Source: Takashimella koratensis
Lineage: Eukaryota > Basidiomycota > Tremellomycetes > Trichosporonales > Tetragoniomycetaceae
NCBI GenBank assembly: GCA_003116875.1
Contig: BCKT01000001.1
Coordinates: forward strand, 1,979,486-2,043,485
Reading direction: 5' to 3'
DNA length: 64,000 nt
Below, in pieces: positions 46,622-57,583 of this stretch. Each line of letters begins with the position of its first letter. The first letter of the stretch is position 1. A program made the translations under genes and the position numbers. The notes beneath the pieces were generated by a model. It was not told the origin of the DNA, ran no database searches, and worked only from the letters and a program-made list of their open reading frames with translations.

Positions 46622-48477
46622 TTAAGCCGCCGCGTCCGACTTCCGCTTCTTCTTCTTCTCCTTCTTGTCCGCCTCCCCACCCGCTGCTGCCTCCTCTGCC
46701 TTCTTCTTCTCCTTCTTCTCCTTCTTTCTCCGCTTAGCCTCGTCCTCATCCTCCACCTCGGCCGCCTCAGACTTGCGCTTCTCCTTCTTCTCTTTCTTCT
46801 CACTCTTGTCCTTCTTCTCCTTCTTCTCGCTCTTGTCCTTCTTCTCCTTCTTGTCTTTCTTCTCCTTGGAAGGAGTCGAAGTCAAGCCGCCAGTGATCTT
46901 GGCGAGCTCAGGGTCGAGAGGTCCGCTCTCGGATGCCGCAGCCGCCTGGTCACGCTCCACTTGTTGGACAACCTGTTCAACGTTAGCCACCTCTTCTTTT
47001 TACCGTTCACAACAGAATACAAAGCTGTCCACTCACAGCCGAAACCTCCTGCTCGTCCATCTCCTCGTCGTCGTCCTCATCATCCTCATCGTCAAGATCA
47101 TCGGCAATCGCCTTGAGCGCCTTCTGGATCGCATCGGCGTTCTTGGAGACCGGCGCACCAGTCTCGAAGAAGGTCAATCGCTCCTCGACCTGTGCCCGGA
47201 GCGCCTCGCCAAACTTGTTGGTCGGGGTGTCGGAGAAGCAGTCAATCCTGCACGCAATCGAGCATTTGTTGGCGAGGAATCGGGAGATGCGGCCCTTGTG
47301 CTTGGACCCGGCACGACCGATGAAAGTCGAGTGGTAAATGAGACCGTACTTGGGGGTGTTGCCCTTGGTCTTGAGCGCACGGAAAAGTGCCTTCTCAGCG
47401 CCGAGGATCTGGACAGTCGAGGCGGGGTACTTGGCAAGGTTGGTGAGGGAGCCGCTGTAATTTGTGTGAGCCAAAAGTTCTGTAGTCATGCAAGGGGAAG
47501 GCTCACGCGTGGGAGATGAGACGGGCGGCAATGGTCTCGCCTATCAAAGCAGCGAGGTTGGGCGCGACAATGCTCATCTTCTCCACAAGGTACCGCCTCA
47601 GGCTCTTCCTGTACTCTGCGAGCCTGACGACACGCTCGGCGAACGTCGAGATGTTAATCAAGTCGACCTCGGAGATGTCCGAGCCCATGCTCGCGCGCGA
47701 GGCATCGAGAACGTTCTTGGCGCGGGTCTCGTCGTCGTCGAGAATCTCCTGGATCTCAGGGAGCGAGGCGTCGGAGAGCGAGGATTTGTCGCCAATGAGA
47801 ACGGCGAGCTGGGCGTACTGGTGTGCGTCCGGAACGAGCTTGTAAAGCTCAGGGAAATGCCAACCGTACCACTCCCTGCATCGCATGGAGAAGGTGTTGA
47901 GATCCTTGTCAAGCTGGTCGGAGAGCGCGATTGCCTGGATAATCATGTTGTCGGAACGGTTGACGTTGAACTTGACCTTGCCTCGCGAGTACGAGTGGCC
48001 GAGACCGAGCTGAGCGATGGTGACGTCGCCTTTCTGCATACCCTCCTTGGCGAAGAACTTTTCCTGGTGGAGACGGATACCGCGGATAAGCTCGAGAGCG
48101 CGCTCGCTCGTGTCGCAAGGGATGGTGAGCTCGCCTTGGATCGCACCGGCGAGACCACGCTCCGAGACACCGAGGAGGATCCCGGATTGTTTCTTGTTCC
48201 CCTTGCCCGCTGCGTTGGGGACGACGAGCTGAAGCAAATTCTTGAGGTGCGCGTTGAGGACACCTTCCGAGACGTCGTTGGCGTTCTCGAGCGCTTGAGC
48301 GGCCGAAGTGAAGGGGAGGAACGAAGCGAGGGTGATCATTCGGTTGAACGTGTTGTAGTCGGCAATCGAGTCTTGCAGCTGCTTGGATCGGGCAGCAATC
48401 TCCTCCTGGAGCGAGACGGTGAAGAGGCCGTAGCCCGAGGCGCTCTCGAAGAGAACGTGGGTGAGGGAGCCCGACAT
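46622..48477 (-). CDS. NOP56: Nucleolar box C/D snoRNP protein Nop56
   Basis: Minus-strand exons 48477-47507, 47454-47037 and 46972-46622, 579 residues. Nop56 is a core protein of box C/D snoRNPs that guide 2'-O-methylation of rRNA with fibrillarin, Nop58 and Snu13. The N-terminal domain starts [18 protein letters not shown]; the coiled-coil and Nop domain hold [94 protein letters not shown] and [17 protein letters not shown]. It resembles Nop56 rather than Nop58 over the whole length. The C-terminus is a long KKE/KKD repeat tail, usual for Nop56. It diverges from the RNase Z gene with a 314-bp shared promoter. Confidence 0.96.
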
Positions 48478-48791
48478 GGTGGATGCCTGGTGGTGGGTAA
48501 GGTCGGGTGAAGAGGATTGTGGTTGTGTGTGGAGTGAGGTTTCGAGGTTTGAGGTCGAGGTTACAGAAAAGTTGGAAGCAGAGGGAAATTTTCAATCATT
48601 TTAATGGATTTATTCCTGAGTTGGTGCGTGAATTTATCCCACTCTCGCGTGGTTTCCACGTGTTTTTAACGTGGCCGATGTGGAGACCCCATCCCTGATG
48701 CTCGACTCAAAGCCGGGACTCTAGTGAGCGCCCTTCGCTCATCTTCGTCTTTCAACTACCCATTCATCACCCCTCTCACAGTCACCTAGCC
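48478..48791. promoter_or_regulatory. Shared promoter region of NOP56 and RNase Z genes
   Basis: A 314-bp region between two divergent RNA-processing genes, so co-expression is plausible. An imperfect palindrome around 48650-48672 (cgtggtttccacgtgttttaacgtgg) contains a CACGTG-like core (ccacgtg). No gene is seen. Confidence 0.45.
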
Positions 48792-51078
48792 ATGGCCAGC
48801 AACGGCGCGCGCAGTCGTAGCAGCGATAAGAAAGACCAGCAGTCAGGGCCAACAGCTACCAAGCTTCCTAAACCCTTACCACCAGTCGCCGTCCACTTCG
48901 TGAGTCTGACGTCGGCTCTACTCTCTAGAGAGGATACTACTAACCGATCGATCGTCGGGCTCAGCTTGGCACATGTAGCGGTGAGCATCGATAGAGGAGC
49001 CATCTTGAGTCAAGATTGCTTGCTAATCGTGATTTCTGCCTTGGTACTCTCTATGTAGGCGGCGGTCCCATTATCAGCAGACAATGTTCCTCCCTCGCTG
49101 TCGAATTCACCAACGACATCTGGTGTGAGTCGTCTTCTCACTTAATACTCATTTGTCACTCAATCTGACTCATTTTTGCCCTTTTCAGTGTTCGATGCTG
49201 CCGACGGTACGAATAACAGGCTTCATCAATCTCCTTTGAAGATGTCAAACATCTCCCGCATCTTCATCACCCATATGCACGCCGATCACGTCCTGGGTAT
49301 TGTCGCGATCTTGGCTGTGATCATGAGTGGCGTCGGGCAGACCGAAGCGGGTCTAGATCGACTACGAAAGCTAGGACTAGAGAAGAGAGTAGGTTTGAAC
49401 ATCTAAATAACCGCTGCAATATGATATGATTGGAAGGGTTCCGACTGATTTTGACATCGCTGACTGCCTGGCAGGCCGCTGTACATCTTTACGGACCCGT
49501 CGGACTACGAGAACTGGTACGAACGATCCTGAGAATCACACGTATCAACCTCAATGGTGTTTTCGCCATCCACGAACTCATCCCAGAGGGTCAGGTCGCG
49601 TCAGCCACCTGTGGGCTGCAAGATATTCACGTGAACGAAGCGGTCGGGAACGATATCTTGCCGGATGAGAATGGAGTGTGGGATGTGTTGGAGGAAGGAA
49701 GTGGGAAGGGTGCGAAGGGATGGAAAGTCATCGCAGGGCCTATCAAGCATCGAGGTGAGAACAATTGCTCTATTCTCTGAGGCAAAGCTGATCCAAGATA
49801 CAGTGCCGGCCATCGGATACGTCCTGACTGAGCCAACTCCTCAACTACCTTTGAACACGGCCCGCCTGATCCCCATTCTCCAGGCGAACGCGGAAGCTCT
49901 CCTAGCCCTTGACCCGCCTATCAAACACCCTCTCTCTCTTCTCTCACACCTCACCTCTCTCCCTCCCCCGCCTCCCTTCCACCTCCCTTCTGGCGACGTT
50001 CTCCACCCCCCCGAACCCTCCGGCGAGCCGGGCCGCAAGCTCGTCATTTTCGGCGACTGCGATGGCGGTACTCACAACCCTTACTTCGAGCAGTTATGCC
50101 ACAACGCGAGCCTGCTCGTCCACGAATGCACGAACGCGGCGATCCCTGAGCGCATTGCGAAGGGGGACAAGGGCGCCAAAGTCCGAGCGAGTGGGCTAGA
50201 GCAGAGTTTAGAGCGGAAGAGGGAAGGAGAGTTTACGAAGGCCGCACAAGAGAGAGGGGAGAGTCCACAGGGCCGGTGGGGGCAGCATGCGTATACGGAA
50301 GAAGAGAGGCAAGGGCTCAGTAGGGATGAGATGAAGAAGAAGGAGGTTAGGGAGAAGGCGAAGAGTAGAGGCCATTCGACACCTGATGAGGCTGGAGAGT
50401 TTGCTCGTGCGATCAACGCAAGACGGGTGGTTGTTAACCACTTCTCTGCAATGTAAGTGTGCACGAGCTTTCCTGATCAGATTGACTAATGCTGATCCAT
50501 GCTTCAGGTTTCCTAGCCCTCGGTACTTGACTTCTGCTCCCTATCCATCGCTTCTCTCGCCCGTGTCTTCGATCCTCTACCCGATGCCTGATCACTTGCG
50601 ACACCCGGCTCCGATCCCGCTCACCGTCGAGGAGCTCCACCTGCGCCTTATCTTGCAGTCTGTAGCCGACCAAATCACTGCTGTCTGGCACGGCGAGAGC
50701 TCATCCGAATCCACCTCCACCGGTTCAGCTCCCCTGACCCCTACCGTGGCGCGGGGTCGAGCTGTTCCAGCTCGAGACTTCATGATCATGCGTGTCCCAT
50801 CACACGAGCTGACCGCGCACGAGATCGAGGATGTGCGGCGGGCAGGAGAAGAGGCGGAGAGGGTGAACAGGTCCTGGATTGCCGATGGAGGTGTGTGGGT
50901 CGAGGAGGAAGAGGAAGGGGAAAGTCTGGGTGGGACAGAGAGAGGGAGAATTGGGTTTGGACACAGGGCGTCGGACGCGGGAGTGGTGGGGCAAGGTGAG
51001 GGCGACGGAGGGGTTGAAGGTGCCCCAGAGAAGACGAGGAAGTGGGTTGGGCTGGTGGATAAGGTCAAGAAGAGATAG
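48792..51078 (+). CDS. Ribonuclease Z (tRNA 3' endonuclease)
   Basis: Seven exons: 48792-48899, 48965-48980, 49059-49124, 49189-49388, 49475-49754, 49804-50452 and 50508-51078, 629 residues. This metallo-beta-lactamase removes the 3' trailer from pre-tRNA. Evidence: FLGTCSGGGPIISRQCSSLA (the family's F-L-G-T start); the zinc motif THMHADHVLG; the late metal ligand in VIFGDCDGG; and GHSTPDEAGEFARAINARRV ending in VVNHFSAM with the last histidine. Exon 2 is a 16-nt microexon (LGTCS), supported by a CTACTAACC branch site in intron 1. The core begins near residue 36, as in short-form RNase Z, but a long C-terminal extension (after about 460, SVADQITAVWHGES and onward) is less usual. No clear mitochondrial leader. 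Confidence 0.9.
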
Positions 51079-51608
51079 ATCAGTCGAGCTCCATCGATGG
51101 TGGATAGGGTTGTAGTTTTTCTCATTCGCATGCAAAAGACATATGGGGGCGATTGGCATATCTGGCATATCTGGCATATCTGATTAGAGTTTGATTGGAG
51201 TCAGAAGAGGTTGGCCGAAACAGAGTCCCGCAGCATTTGCCAGTAGAGCGAGTGCGACATTCAACCTTGGTCCTAGTTGCCTAGCAACAGACATACTGAC
51301 CGTCGGGGATCGAGCTCGCAGGTCACGTCGATTGCATGCGTGGAAGGGTCGCGTTTGTCCGGAAGATCCTCCACCCAACGACCAACTGGAGAAAAATCCC
51401 TCCACTAAACCACCTCCACTACTGTTTTGCTCCCACCCTCCACCACTCCACCTGTCAACCTCCACCTCCACTCTACCTCCACCCTCCACCGACTCGTCGT
51501 CATATAAACTCACCTACCTCACCTGTCCACCCCCTCGTCCCGCCTTCTCAACCACATCCCTGCTTCACATCCTTCACATCCGCACCTCGACCCAACAGTA
51601 CACTCACA
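51079..51608. other. Intergenic region upstream of the aldo-keto reductase gene
   Basis: A triple atctggcat repeat lies near 51158-51180. The region from 51370 to 51600 is strongly C/T-rich, as expected for the promoter and 5' leader. No gene is seen. Confidence 0.55.
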
Positions 51609-53529
51609 ATGCCACGCACTAACGAAGAGACATCGTCCAAGTCGTACACCCCGTCCGACCCTCATGGCCGCACCGGTGAGTTACCGACTTGGGAACTGCG
51701 AGTTCCGAGAATCTCGGACCCCGTCCAGCCCGTCGGGCATATGGGTTCGAGGTGATGGAACCCCTCTGATAGCCATCTTAGGGTTCACCGACATCTTCCC
51801 ACAGGCTGAGGAGCCCAAGACGGAGCTCGCGAGGTACCGCATCCTCTCGCCGACTTCAGGTCGTGAGTGAACGCCGGCTGCATGCAACAAAGGTCTTCCC
51901 GCTGACCCTCATGCGTAGTCCGGGTGTCGCCCCTCTGCCTCGGTGCCATGTCGATCGGCACCCAGTGGACTGGCTTTGTGAGTGAGAGATGCAGGTCGTT
52001 GCCAGGTTTGTCAATAGACGGCTGACGATGAGACAGATGGGCGGCAAGGCCCTCGACTACGATCAGTCTGCAAAGTTCCTCGACGCGTTTGTGTGAGTAT
52101 AGAGCAGGCAATCTATTTACTCGAGCTAATTTATGATCTCAGTGAGGCCGGCGGTAACTTCATCGACACTGCCAACAACTACCAGGGTATGTCAATACCT
52201 CCTCCCCCCTACTTTATCCCCTCTACGAGCAAATTCAACATCCACTCCTCGCTAACACCTGTCCAGACGAAGAGTCCGAGTGGATCATCGGAGACTGGAT
52301 GAAGGCCCGTGGGAACCGTGACGAGATGGTCATCGCGACCAAGTACACTACCCCCTACACTCACCGCAAAGAGACCTCTTCTTACCCCGGTATCGCTGTC
52401 AACTTTGCCGGGAACCACAAGAAGTCTCTCCGCATCTCTCTCGAGCGATCGCTCAAGAAGCTGCAGACGGACTACATCGATATCCTCTACGTGCACTGGT
52501 GGGACCACTCGACCTCGATCCCGGAGCTCATGCAGTCCCTCAACGAGGTGGTCGTCTCGGGTAAGGTTCTGTACCTCGGTATCTCGGACACCCCGGCTTG
52601 GGTCGTCTCTGCTGCCAACGAGTACGCCAAATCGCACGGCTTTGCCCAGTTTGTCATCTAGTACGTGCTTTACACCTCCAACCGACTTTCAAACCTATGT
52701 ATGCTGACTTCTCTCTAGCCAAGGGTTGTACAACCTCGCTACTAGGGACATGGAGCGTGACATCATCCCCATGTGCCGCACTTACGGCATGGCCCTCGGT
52801 ACGTGGCTCTTCTCCCCATAGCTACAATCCATTCGAACCAAGACCCACACCACTGACCTTACCATAGCACCATGGGGTGCCCTTGGCCAAGGCCGCTTCA
52901 AGAGTCCCAAGGACATCGAAGAGGGCGCCAGGCTCCGTGGTGGCGCGAGCGATATCACTGATGCTGAGAAGAAGGGATGCGAGGCGCTTCAAGCCGTTGC
53001 TGAGGAGGTTGGCAACGGTGCCAAGATTGTTGACAGTAAGTGCTACTCGACTTACACTGATCTGTTAACAACAAAGAAGGAAACTGGAGCTGACGGTGCA
53101 TTCTGCTATAGTCGCGCTCGCGTGGGTCCGCGCCAAGGTCGGCTATGTCTTCCCCATCATCGGCGGGACATCTACCAGCCACCTCGCCCAGAACATCGGG
53201 GTACGTAACGTCTCTCCTCTGCTTACTCAGACGAAACCGCCACAACAAACAAGTACTAACGTTTCAAACCCTCCCCTTTCTTATCCCACAGTCGCTCAAG
53301 ATCGAGCTCACCCCGGCGCAAGTTGCCAAGCTCGAGGAGGCCATGCCATTCGACCCCGGATTCCCAACTGGTCGATTCGGTACCGACCCGCACTACCTGC
53401 CTAACGGAAAGCCCGACTCGTTCCTTCTCAACTCGGTGAGGACAGACTGCTGGTGGTCATGATGAAGAATCGAGTGCTGACCAACGATGATAGTCTGGAA
53501 ACCTCAAGTTCCTCAACCTCCCCCTCTAA
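51609..53529 (+). CDS. Aldo-keto reductase, fungal aryl-alcohol dehydrogenase (AAD) type
   Basis: Eleven exons: 51609-51675, 51782-51862, 51919-51977, 52037-52092, 52143-52186, 52267-52660, 52719-52798, 52868-53035, 53112-53200, 53292-53435, 53494-53529; 405 residues. NADPH-dependent reductase with the tetrad visible: Asp and Tyr in FIDTANNYQ, Lys in MVIATKYTTPY, His in ILYVHWWD. Other marks: YRILSPTSGLRVSPLCLGAM, KVLYLGISDTPAWVVSAAN and GYVFPIIGGTSTSHLAQNI, matching the AAD and norsolorinic-acid-reductase-like group. The exon 2 acceptor (51782) was chosen because the alternative at 51805 gives a stop. The last exon codes 11 residues (SGNLKFLNLPL). Substrate not predictable; cytosolic. Confidence 0.9.
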
Positions 53530-53987
53530 GGAGGAAATGCAAGTGGTTCGGCCGATATTGGGAAGGAGTGAAATGAAGGATGTCTTGGTAGGAAAGGCAG
53601 AAGACCAGAGAAGTGATGCAAATGTATGTTTGTCGATCGAGACTCAAGCAGATAAGCGAGCTCGCCGCCTCACCTAATCCTTTCAACTCGAACTTTTGTT
53701 GTGTAAGACTTCCTTTCTTCCAACGGCTGTCACTAGACGGGCTCGCGGCGGTCTGGCCCAGCGGACTCCTAATGCTTCGGTGTTGAGCCCAGAGTAAGAG
53801 AAAGGATGTACGGGAAATTTTGTTTCTCTTTGTCGTCGGCCGAGCGGGCGACGACTGGCTAATCCAGATCCCGCCTCCAACAAGGGATACAAAAGCCTCC
53901 ATTCCTGCCTAACCATCATAGTCCGTTCTCACATTGTTTTGCTCTTATTCCTCTTATATACTATCGTTCTCTGATACTCACGGCGAA
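53530..53987. other. Intergenic region upstream of the orphan gene
   Basis: No gene is supported in these 458 bp. TATATA at 53955-53960 is close (about 33 bp) to the next ATG, and a TACAAAA-like box lies about 100 bp before it. Confidence 0.45.
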
Positions 53988-55064
53988 ATGTCTGACGTTG
54001 AGGATGCGTTCATGCGCGAAACCGCCGGATACAGAGATAACAGCGAACAAGCTACTTCCAATGTCGCTTCCAGAGATTTCGGGGATGGGACGGAGCTCTG
54101 TGTTAGTCCTGTAGCAACAACCCGGGTTTCCCACAAGCATCTGCCAAGAGGGATACAAAGAGATGAGGAAGGCCAATTGCATGGTTTCCCTTCCTTCGCA
54201 AACGATGGACCCACGTCTAACGGCACGATCTGGTGGTCGTACGAACCCGAAGAGGATGTGGTCACGGCCATTGTCTGCTCGGAAAGCCGGGAGACGGACA
54301 CGGGACTAAAATTCTCGTCGATCAAGTGGAAATGGAATGGATGGATGCGAGATTGGGGAGTGGTCAGGAGTATGATCGCCTCTCATATGAGTGCTTTGGC
54401 TAGGGAAAAGACGAGCAAGGATGGGGTTCCTCTTCTTGGGATCAAGACAGGATCCACTTACAAAGTTTTTGCCTGTGAAGACGTGAGGACAGGGGTCGCT
54501 AATCTCGCCAAGTTAGAACTTCCGCAGGTATCGAGACAATCCACTTCGACCGGCGATGAGACACCTCATGATTTGGTATCCGATGGCGCTGCATCCCCTG
54601 CGCAGCTCCCGTCGACACCCACTGATGAAGACATAGCGTCTCCAGAACCAGTTCAATCCATTGACCCTCTCTGGTCTGATCCGACGACCGACTTAGAGGC
54701 ATTGTTTTACCTTTCAATGTCGTGTCCCTCCGAAACAACCTTCTTGGGTGTCTTCAACACTTCAGGCGAAGTCACTACCCAAGAGTTCCTTGAAGCTTTC
54801 ACCTCTAATGCTCGAGGCTGCTCCAAAAATCCGCGCACACTGAAGATCCCTCCCCCCAAGACGCCCTCCGTCAAGGGAGGCAAACCGAGTGTCAAAAGGA
54901 GAAACAAAGGCGATGACGAGGATTACGACCCCTTGGCATCCGGCGACGGACACGTGCCAGAGGTGTATAGCGAGTCGATAGCGGAGCCACGTAGATCTAC
55001 ACGACCAGCCACACAAAATGCCACGTCGTTACACGAGGACACGGATATGGAGGATGGTTACTGA
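53988..55064 (+). CDS. Orphan acidic protein distantly resembling family 1
   Basis: 358 residues, no intron; not recognised. Residues about 80-170 follow the family 1 pattern: GTIWWSYEPEEDVVTAIVCS matches the VVW then VTAVTF blocks, followed by a helix-like MIASHMSALA and the strand STYKVFACEDV in the place of FDVY.LEDG. The C-terminal half is different: Ser/Thr/Pro-rich, then a basic patch (PSVKGGKPSVKRRNKGDDED) that could be a nuclear signal, ending DTDMEDGY. The ATG at 53988 is preceded by a C/T-rich leader. It stands alone at the left end of the family 2 array on the same strand. Function unknown; relation to family 1 is inferred from motif order only. Confidence 0.72.
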   Translation: MSDVEDAFMRETAGYRDNSEQATSNVASRDFGDGTELCVSPVATTRVSHKHLPRGIQRDEEGQLHGFPSFANDGPTSNGTIWWSYEPEEDVVTAIVCSESRETDTGLKFSSIKWKWNGWMRDWGVVRSMIASHMSALAREKTSKDGVPLLGIKTGSTYKVFACEDVRTGVANLAKLELPQVSRQSTSTGDETPHDLVSDGAASPAQLPSTPTDEDIASPEPVQSIDPLWSDPTTDLEALFYLSMSCPSETTFLGVFNTSGEVTTQEFLEAFTSNARGCSKNPRTLKIPPPKTPSVKGGKPSVKRRNKGDDEDYDPLASGDGHVPEVYSESIAEPRRSTRPATQNATSLHEDTDMEDGY

Positions 55065-55754
55065 ATGCTGATCACTCTTATATGTTATCACATGCCATGC
55101 GTCATGTCGGTTATCATGCATAAATACGTCTCAAAGAGCGTTCGCTTCATACTCTGCCCATACATCTTAGACAAGTCAATGCACGTTTTTTGAACTGCTA
55201 TATTTGACAGTGGTTGTTTGCGCGTTATTACTTGGCTTTGGGAATGGAAATGGAAGGATAAGAGAGGGTTGGGGGGAGGGGGAGCGACCACACGTTCGTG
55301 AGCCCCAAGCCCTCGGTGAGAATCTGCATTGATCTCGTACCGCCTGACTCAATCCTTTGGCGTTGCTGATCCGCCAGTCCGTGGTTTCTACCGACAGCAA
55401 GCTCACTGGGCAAGCCTTCATTAGCAGGATGAAAGGATGTGACAAGGCTGGGACGCGACCTCGCTACTTTCCCCCTCAACACCTCTCCCCGTGGCAATCC
55501 TTTATATCGATATGACTGGTCGACCCTTTCTCGACTTTTCGCTCGCTCGTCATAGCATTTGGGTTTGAAGACGAGCCGGGTTTGATCGAGTCGAGCTAGA
55601 TGAAAGGAGCAACGGGTCACGCTTGCGTTTGCCCTCCCTTCTGGCCAGCGAGAGTGGGCAATGCCCAAGCCATGCTAACTTACGGCAGTTCATACATAAG
55701 CCGCCCCATAAGCGGGGGACGTCTACCTCTTTCCTCAGATCATTGTCTTTCAGG
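55065..55754. other. Intergenic region between orphan gene and family 2
   Basis: About 690 bp without a supported gene. Minus-strand open frames here are short and lack motifs. Confidence 0.45.
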
Positions 55755-55955
55755 ATGCCCTCGAACTCGGTCACTGAGGGCAACGAGCCAGCCGCTGAGG
55801 ACACAATTCACGCCACTACGCCAAAAGAATGCGAGACCGACGAGGAGGCCTGTTCACGTCCAGAATCACCGCACGATCCACCCCACACCTCCCAGATCAA
55901 TTTCGTCTCGGTGGACGCAATGCATGTCAGGATATGGATGTCTCGGGCAGTGTGA
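55755..55955 (+). CDS. Small open frame of 66 codons, possible relic
   Basis: MPSNSVTEGNEP opens an acidic, Pro/Ser-rich peptide that ends FVSVDAMHVRIWMSRAV. The short HVRIWMS segment looks like the I-W-S start block of family 2 (MLIWSM, MIVWSR), so this could be the front of a broken copy. It is too short to be confident; chance is the alternative. Confidence 0.25.
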   Translation: MPSNSVTEGNEPAAEDTIHATTPKECETDEEACSRPESPHDPPHTSQINFVSVDAMHVRIWMSRAV

Positions 55956-56063
55956 CGGGTAGCAGGAGGTCCCGCTCCCGGTCCCGCACGGGAAGGCCCT
56001 GTGTACAGCATGGTACATGGAAAGATAAGATACATAGATTACCCCGAGCTACCCCGAGCAGCA

Positions 56064-56070
56064 TATATAA
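56064..56070 (+). promoter_or_regulatory. TATA box of family 2 member 1
   Basis: TATATAA lies 120 bp before the ATG at 56184, the same distance as for family 1 member 3. Confidence 0.55.
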
Positions 56071-56183
56071 GGAAGTCAGTAGACGTTGTTGCATGCATCC
56101 CCAGAGCTTCAGAAAACTTAAACAGGACCCAATCCTTCTTGTTCACCAACTTCCCATCATCAATTCAGCTACGAGAATCAAGC

Positions 56184-57272
56184 ATGGCATCTTTATCCAC
56201 CAAATCTGATTACAACGCATTTAGTTCACGTTCACAACTGTTCATCAGCGACAACGATGACCGTCCTCACAGCCTCGCCTATCTTTGGCCCAAGGTTGTC
56301 CCAGGATACAGGGAAGCTGCAATGCAAGGTCATCACAAGCTTCTATCTGACTCCTACGCCGATGGCAACCCTTTTTGGGTCAGCGAGATCATCAATCAAC
56401 AATTGCAAGGAATGGTCGATGACTTATCTCTTGAGCAGCCTGTGGATAGCAGCTCTTTGGTTCATTTAGTGAGAAACATGGACGTCTACTGGGAAATTCT
56501 TTGTCCTCTTCACTCTCCAGAGTGGCCGACAACATTCGACAACAACGGACCGTTCTCGAGTTACTCCCATCTTCAAGCCTGGTTTGGCATTGGCTCGGGC
56601 AGCAAGGATGACACCGTGGCGTCCACTTCCTATTCTCCCGAACGAAGTCTCGCGATCGCCGGACACCTTCGAGCGTTATTGGACTATGGCAACAATCGTC
56701 TTTTCAGAAGACGAGCTGAAAATACCCGCTCAATATTGGCTACCATTCCAAAGTTTCTCCTGAATGGGACTTCGAATGTGGAAGCGAGTGCGGAAGCTGG
56801 GGTGGGACAGGACACAGCTTCTGATCCAACAACGTTACAGGATATCGTGCGAGCGTTACGCAGTAACGATGTTGCGCTCCACAAATCTGTCGAGAGCCTT
56901 TTGACTCAGAATGGCTTGTTACCGCAGACTCCATTCAACAGCGACAGCTCACTGCTTTTGAAGCCTCCCCAAGGCATGGATTTCTCGTTTGGGGATGGGA
57001 GATTCGCTACCGCACCAAACCATTCTCAATCGCTATTCAAGGCCCCCCGTCGGAGAGGTGACGACCCTCATCGATATATGTGTTTAGCGTTTCAATGTCT
57101 TTCGATATCTATTAAACCAACAACGGTTGGGATAAAGGGATGCTGGAAGATTGGTCCCTTGGCTGTACATCGACCTTGGGAACCAGATTTATATAGTTTT
57201 GAGCCTGAGATACCCCCCTTGATGAATATTGACATGGTGGTAGAGCAGCGAAGGACGGCCCCCCGCTGCTGA
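56184..57272 (+). CDS. Family 2 protein, member 1 (long, intronless form)
   Basis: 362 residues, not recognised. It aligns with the three genes that follow: SLAYLWPKV for the F.YL.SCNP block, SSLVHLVRNMDVYWEIL then PEWPTTFDNN for H.V..L..IW....FP..L.Q, and SPERSLAIAGHLRALLDYG followed by NTRSILATIPKFL for the C-terminal R...L...L..G....T.YL block. At the point where members 2-4 have their phase-1 intron (PFS|VY) this gene reads straight through (GPFSSYS). After the shared region it carries about 130 extra residues with SESLLTQNGLLPQ-like and basic KAPRRRGDD segments. The start at 56184 (MASLSTKSDYN) follows the TATA box. No leader or membrane span. Function unknown. Confidence 0.7.
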   Translation: MASLSTKSDYNAFSSRSQLFISDNDDRPHSLAYLWPKVVPGYREAAMQGHHKLLSDSYADGNPFWVSEIINQQLQGMVDDLSLEQPVDSSSLVHLVRNMDVYWEILCPLHSPEWPTTFDNNGPFSSYSHLQAWFGIGSGSKDDTVASTSYSPERSLAIAGHLRALLDYGNNRLFRRRAENTRSILATIPKFLLNGTSNVEASAEAGVGQDTASDPTTLQDIVRALRSNDVALHKSVESLLTQNGLLPQTPFNSDSSLLLKPPQGMDFSFGDGRFATAPNHSQSLFKAPRRRGDDPHRYMCLAFQCLSISIKPTTVGIKGCWKIGPLAVHRPWEPDLYSFEPEIPPLMNIDMVVEQRRTAPRC

Positions 57273-57583
57273 CAGGTCTGGTGTCCATAGTGGTCGCATT
57301 CCTATGTGACGGCGGTGTTGGGGCCAGTGAGGGAATTCTCCGATCTGGCGCGAACCCTTTCAAAGAGACCGTGAAGCCCGAGAAACGCTGCCTTCCTTTC
57401 TCGCTCTCCCACTCACTCCGAGGCAGCGCCTTCCAGACTGGGACGAGAATGAGGCATAGCCAGGCTAGATAGAAGAGTGGTACCCAACTCTACATTGTCA
57501 TCTCTTTGACATCATTCTCCAACGTCCGGACCAATAGACAACTTTCATCATTCGAACATATACTTACTCCACAACGTCCAAAT
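57273..57583. other. Spacer between family 2 members 1 and 2
   Basis: About 310 bp; no gene or repeat was noticed. Confidence 0.4.

Noticed and set aside
47488..48510. Plus-strand frame of 340 codons opposite NOP56
   Set aside because: It is antisense to exon 1 of NOP56, whose minus-strand frame matches Nop56 throughout.
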